Source: Helicobacteraceae bacterium
GTDB taxonomy: Bacteria > Campylobacterota > Campylobacteria > Campylobacterales > Sulfurimonadaceae
NCBI GenBank assembly: GCA_015484575.1
Contig: WFND01000161.1
Location: 1 to 40,143, forward strand
DNA length: 40,143 nt
Reading direction: 5' to 3'
The notes under the pieces are model-generated. The model did not search any database. It saw nothing but the letters and a program-made list of their open reading frames with translations, and was not told where the DNA came from. Position numbers and translations under genes: made by a program. Within the stretch, counting starts at the first letter, position 1. Every line of letters starts with the position of its first letter. Shown piece by piece: positions 37,419 to 40,143 of the stretch.

Positions 37419-38324
37419 CTATTTTTCTTCATATAAGTCAAATATATTTATATTATCGGGAACTTTTTTAACACCATCACGATATGAACGTGTATGAGAG
37501 ATGATTCTTTTAAAATGTTTGCGAAGCGATGCGGCATCTAAAACATTTGGACGGAACCAGTCTCCTTTTGCTGAAAATAACCAATCTATGGCACTTTTGA
37601 TGTCTAAAAGTGTGTAATTTTGCTCATACATCAGAAATTTTATCTCTTTTGCCCACGACATAACATCAAAAGGTTCTTGAAATTGTGGGTCTATGGCAGA
37701 TAATTTAGAGATAAAATATTCTGTCATGGCAAACTGCTCTTGACTTGGTTTATACTCATCTAGTACGATATCTTTTGAGCTACTCGTGCTTTTGTCTGCT
37801 AATTCTCGATGCATCCAGCGTAAAAATTCGGCACGCCAATCAAAAGAGCGTCTGTTTTTTGAACGTTGATATAGGTGAAAATCTGTAAATATATCCGAAC
37901 TTAGAGCATTTTTGTCAAGTTGTGAGAGTGCAAAAGTCTCTAAAGAGAGAGCATCTTCATCTGAAATATTTAGATAATATGTTGCATCGCTGTACTCGCT
38001 GTTTAGTGTTTGAGAGATGCTTGTAGATGCTACGCTTGGGTTGTTTATGGCCTCAATAAGCTGGATATTGATGTCATATAAAATATAGGTATTTACCCCC
38101 TCGCGCTGACGAAAAATTTGTAATATATTTTTACTTACCAAAGCATCTAGTGCAGAGATAACTTCAGTTATAGGAGTTGTAAGCTTTTGAGATAGCAATT
38201 TTGCATCTACTCCGTTTTTTTTAGCTCCCCATTGAAAAGTGTATCTTATTATCAGAGGTATTAAAGCACGTTGGAGTATATTTAAGTCTGCTCTGTCTAT
38301 AAGGGTCTTAGGTATTTGAACCAT
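37419..38324 (-). CDS. hypothetical protein with winged-helix-like N-terminus (possible replication/regulatory protein)
   Basis: 301 aa; 'GVDAKLLSQKLTTPITEVISALDALVSKNILQIF' wHTH-like; C-terminal helical region. Confidence 0.4.
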   Translation of the reverse strand: MVQIPKTLIDRADLNILQRALIPLIIRYTFQWGAKKNGVDAKLLSQKLTTPITEVISALDALVSKNILQIFRQREGVNTYILYDINIQLIEAINNPSVASTSISQTLNSEYSDATYYLNISDEDALSLETFALSQLDKNALSSDIFTDFHLYQRSKNRRSFDWRAEFLRWMHRELADKSTSSSKDIVLDEYKPSQEQFAMTEYFISKLSAIDPQFQEPFDVMSWAKEIKFLMYEQNYTLLDIKSAIDWLFSAKGDWFRPNVLDAASLRKHFKRIISHTRSYRDGVKKVPDNINIFDLYEEK

Positions 38325-38877
38325 TTTTTGCCCTTTTATCTGTCAATTTGGCTCTTACATGTAACTCTTTAACATGTTTATACTCTACATCTACAATATT
38401 TAAGAAGTAGGACTTGTCACCTGCTACGTTATCAAATATCCAGCTCTTTCCAAGATTACGAATAACTTCAATATCGTCTGAATCTAAAAGAAATTCCCCG
38501 CTGTTTTTATCTTTTATTTTACTTATATATATCGCCTCAAACCTCTCTTTTGCAGGTTTTGTTCCATTTTCATCTAAGATGATGTTTTTACGCAGTTCAT
38601 ACATGATGTTATAGAGTTTTTTAGATCTTTTATCCTCTTTTATATCATCTATAACAAAGCTTTTTGATACTAGCGATATTTTCTCAAAAGGATTTTTAAA
38701 AGACATCTCCCCAGAGGAGAGCCTACGAAAAAATTCACGATACTGCGAACGCTCTATCTTACTGGTTAAATCATCAATGTGAGCTCTTAAATTCACATCC
38801 TCTTCTATCTTAAAATAGTTCATAAGAGAGGTGATAAATTGAGTTCTTATAGCAATATCGTAATTTTCCAATGACAT
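38308..38877 (-). CDS. hypothetical protein
   Basis: 189 aa; 17-bp overlap with the downstream ORF suggests co-transcription. Confidence 0.45.
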   Translation of the reverse strand: MSLENYDIAIRTQFITSLMNYFKIEEDVNLRAHIDDLTSKIERSQYREFFRRLSSGEMSFKNPFEKISLVSKSFVIDDIKEDKRSKKLYNIMYELRKNIILDENGTKPAKERFEAIYISKIKDKNSGEFLLDSDDIEVIRNLGKSWIFDNVAGDKSYFLNIVDVEYKHVKELHVRAKLTDKRAKNGSNT

Positions 38878-38944
38878 ATCCTTTTCTTAACTGTAATGAT
38901 ACCAATTTTGTATATAATTAGGAATATTTTTTATAGGTGAGTGT

Positions 38945-39511
38945 GTGAAAAATTTAAATAATGAAAAAATTTTCCTGTCAATAGTTATTTTTATAGGGCT
39001 TCTTTTAATGTTCAAAACTATAAAACTACCTTTAAATGAAACAGTAAATGTCACGATTATGCAACAAAAAGGTTCTATATCCACAATAGATACGATACAA
39101 AAAATATCTTCAACAAAGAAAATCACTGTTGATAGTTTGAATTTTTTAGTATCTAGGACATTAGAACACCCTAATTTGGGTAAATTGGGTTACAGCAGAA
39201 ATATATTTTTAAAGGCAGAGACAAAAATGAGTGTCTTAAAATCTGGAATCTATGATTTTTTAGTAGCTTCTGATGATGGATTTAGATTAAAAATTGATAA
39301 CAAAAAAGTATGCGAACATGTTGGAGATCGTCCTATGCAGACAACTATATGTAAAGTAAAATTATCCAAATCGGTACATAAATTTGAGTTACTGTATTTT
39401 CAAGGCGGTGGACCAATGGGCTTAAAAGTAAAATATAAATCAATAGATGGCAAAAGTAGCTATTTTGTAGGTAAAAGCTCTGAATATATAGATTTTCAGG
39501 AGATAAAATGA
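38945..39511 (+). CDS. membrane-anchored PA14-like domain protein
   Basis: 188 aa; N-terminal TM; 'SGIYDFLVASDDGFRLKIDNKKVCEH..VKLSKSVHKFELLYFQGGGPMGLKVKY' resembles PA14. Confidence 0.55.
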   Translation: MKNLNNEKIFLSIVIFIGLLLMFKTIKLPLNETVNVTIMQQKGSISTIDTIQKISSTKKITVDSLNFLVSRTLEHPNLGKLGYSRNIFLKAETKMSVLKSGIYDFLVASDDGFRLKIDNKKVCEHVGDRPMQTTICKVKLSKSVHKFELLYFQGGGPMGLKVKYKSIDGKSSYFVGKSSEYIDFQEIK

Positions 39512-40143
39512 TAAATAATCTATCTTCGCAAAATAGAGAACTCCTAGTTTACGTTTTTGCCGTTTTAATCATAGCATTAAGTACATATGTTTTTAATTAT
39601 TACAATCCTGCATCAGTTTTTTGGGATGAAAATTATCATATAGCTTCAGCACAAAAGTATATAGATGGAGTAATGTACATGGAACCACACCCACCATTGG
39701 GTAAACTTTTTATAGCTTTAGGAGAGGTGATTTTACACCCAAATGATTCTATAGATACATCTTATTTTTTGCATACGGATTATATTAAAAAGTTTCCGCA
39801 AGGTTACTCTTTTGTGGGAATGAGACTCTTTCCTACGCTTTTTGGTGGAGCATCATCTGCTCTATTTTTTCTTATACTGTACCGTTTTTCACGTCAGATG
39901 CAACTATCATTTTTATTTACTTCATTTTATCTGTTTGCTAACGCTTTTATACTTCAAAGTCGTTCGGCTATGCTTGAATCGACTCAGATGTTTTTTATAT
40001 TTGCATCAATATTGTGGTTTATGATTTTATTTGATAAAGAAGAGAAGTCTTATCGTGATTATTTTATATTGGGAATTCTTGTAGGTTTGGCTACTGCTGT
40101 AAAGGTAAATGGTCTTATTTTAATACTTTTACACCCATTTTTA
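39508..40143 (+). CDS. GT39/PMT-like membrane glycosyltransferase, truncated by window end
   Basis: Manual translation, absent from track: MINNLSSQNRELLVYVFAVLIIALSTYVFNYYNPASVFWDENYHIASAQKYIDGVMYMEPHPPLGKLFIALGE...; 'DE..YH' and 'HPPLGK' are PMT-like; AGGAG upstream; ATGA overlap. Confidence 0.75.
   Translation, partial: MINNLSSQNRELLVYVFAVLIIALSTYVFNYYNPASVFWDENYHIASAQKYIDGVMYMEPHPPLGKLFIALGEVILHPNDSIDTSYFLHTDYIKKFPQGYSFVGMRLFPTLFGGASSALFFLILYRFSRQMQLSFLFTSFYLFANAFILQSRSAMLESTQMFFIFASILWFMILFDKEEKSYRDYFILGILVGLATAVKVNGLILILLHPFL

Noticed and set aside
2381-38364. Interpreting TTACATGTAA copies as a CRISPR or transposon end repeat
   Set aside because: Copies are irregularly spaced over 36 kb, mostly inside intact genes, with no spacers, transposase or target duplications.
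38887-39126. 79-aa - strand ORF antisense to the PA14-like gene start
   Set aside because: Low-complexity Ile/Phe-rich antisense frame; the + strand gene is coupled to the GT39 gene.

Overview
AT-rich, gene-dense window with ORFs on both strands and no rRNA, tRNA, CRISPR or obvious mobile element. Gene content and codon style suggest a Campylobacterota (Sulfurimonas-like) chromosome; this is inference. Main blocks: (i) 0.1-2.9 kb: DUF302-like protein, FccB-like sulfide dehydrogenase flavoprotein, DUF2231-like membrane protein. (ii) 3.0-7.1 kb (-): leuC-mobA-moaC-DUF493-coiled-coil protein, then a RelE/ParE-like toxin preceded by a 49-aa ORF absent from the supplied track. (iii) 7.1-11.4 kb: conserved hypothetical membrane/secreted proteins and a DUF808 (YedI-like) protein. 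(iv) 11.35-16.3 kb: TetR regulator divergent from a LolA-like / beta-barrel / MMPL-RND exporter operon, with a palindromic operator candidate. (v) 16.3-31.4 kb (-): a ~15 kb tightly packed cellulose-type operon (bcsA-bcsB-GH8-bcsC-like) extended by two FlgO-like proteins, an SH3-like protein, a DUF1566 lipoprotein and a Big_2-repeat lipoprotein. (vi) 31.5-37.4 kb: a second EPS module with an Alg8-like synthase fused to a C-terminal beta-helix domain, a PilZ-HlyD (Alg44-like) protein, and a convergent SPOR-like/TolC-like coiled-coil protein. (vii) 37.4-40.1 kb: winged-helix-like protein, hypothetical proteins, and a truncated GT39/PMT-like glycosyltransferase. Two observations deserve most attention: the possible undescribed dual c-di-GMP-responsive EPS locus with a synthase/beta-helix fusion, and a strongly over-represented 10-bp palindrome TTACATGTAA (16 exact copies by eye, 14 inside genes, mostly encoding Leu-His-Val).
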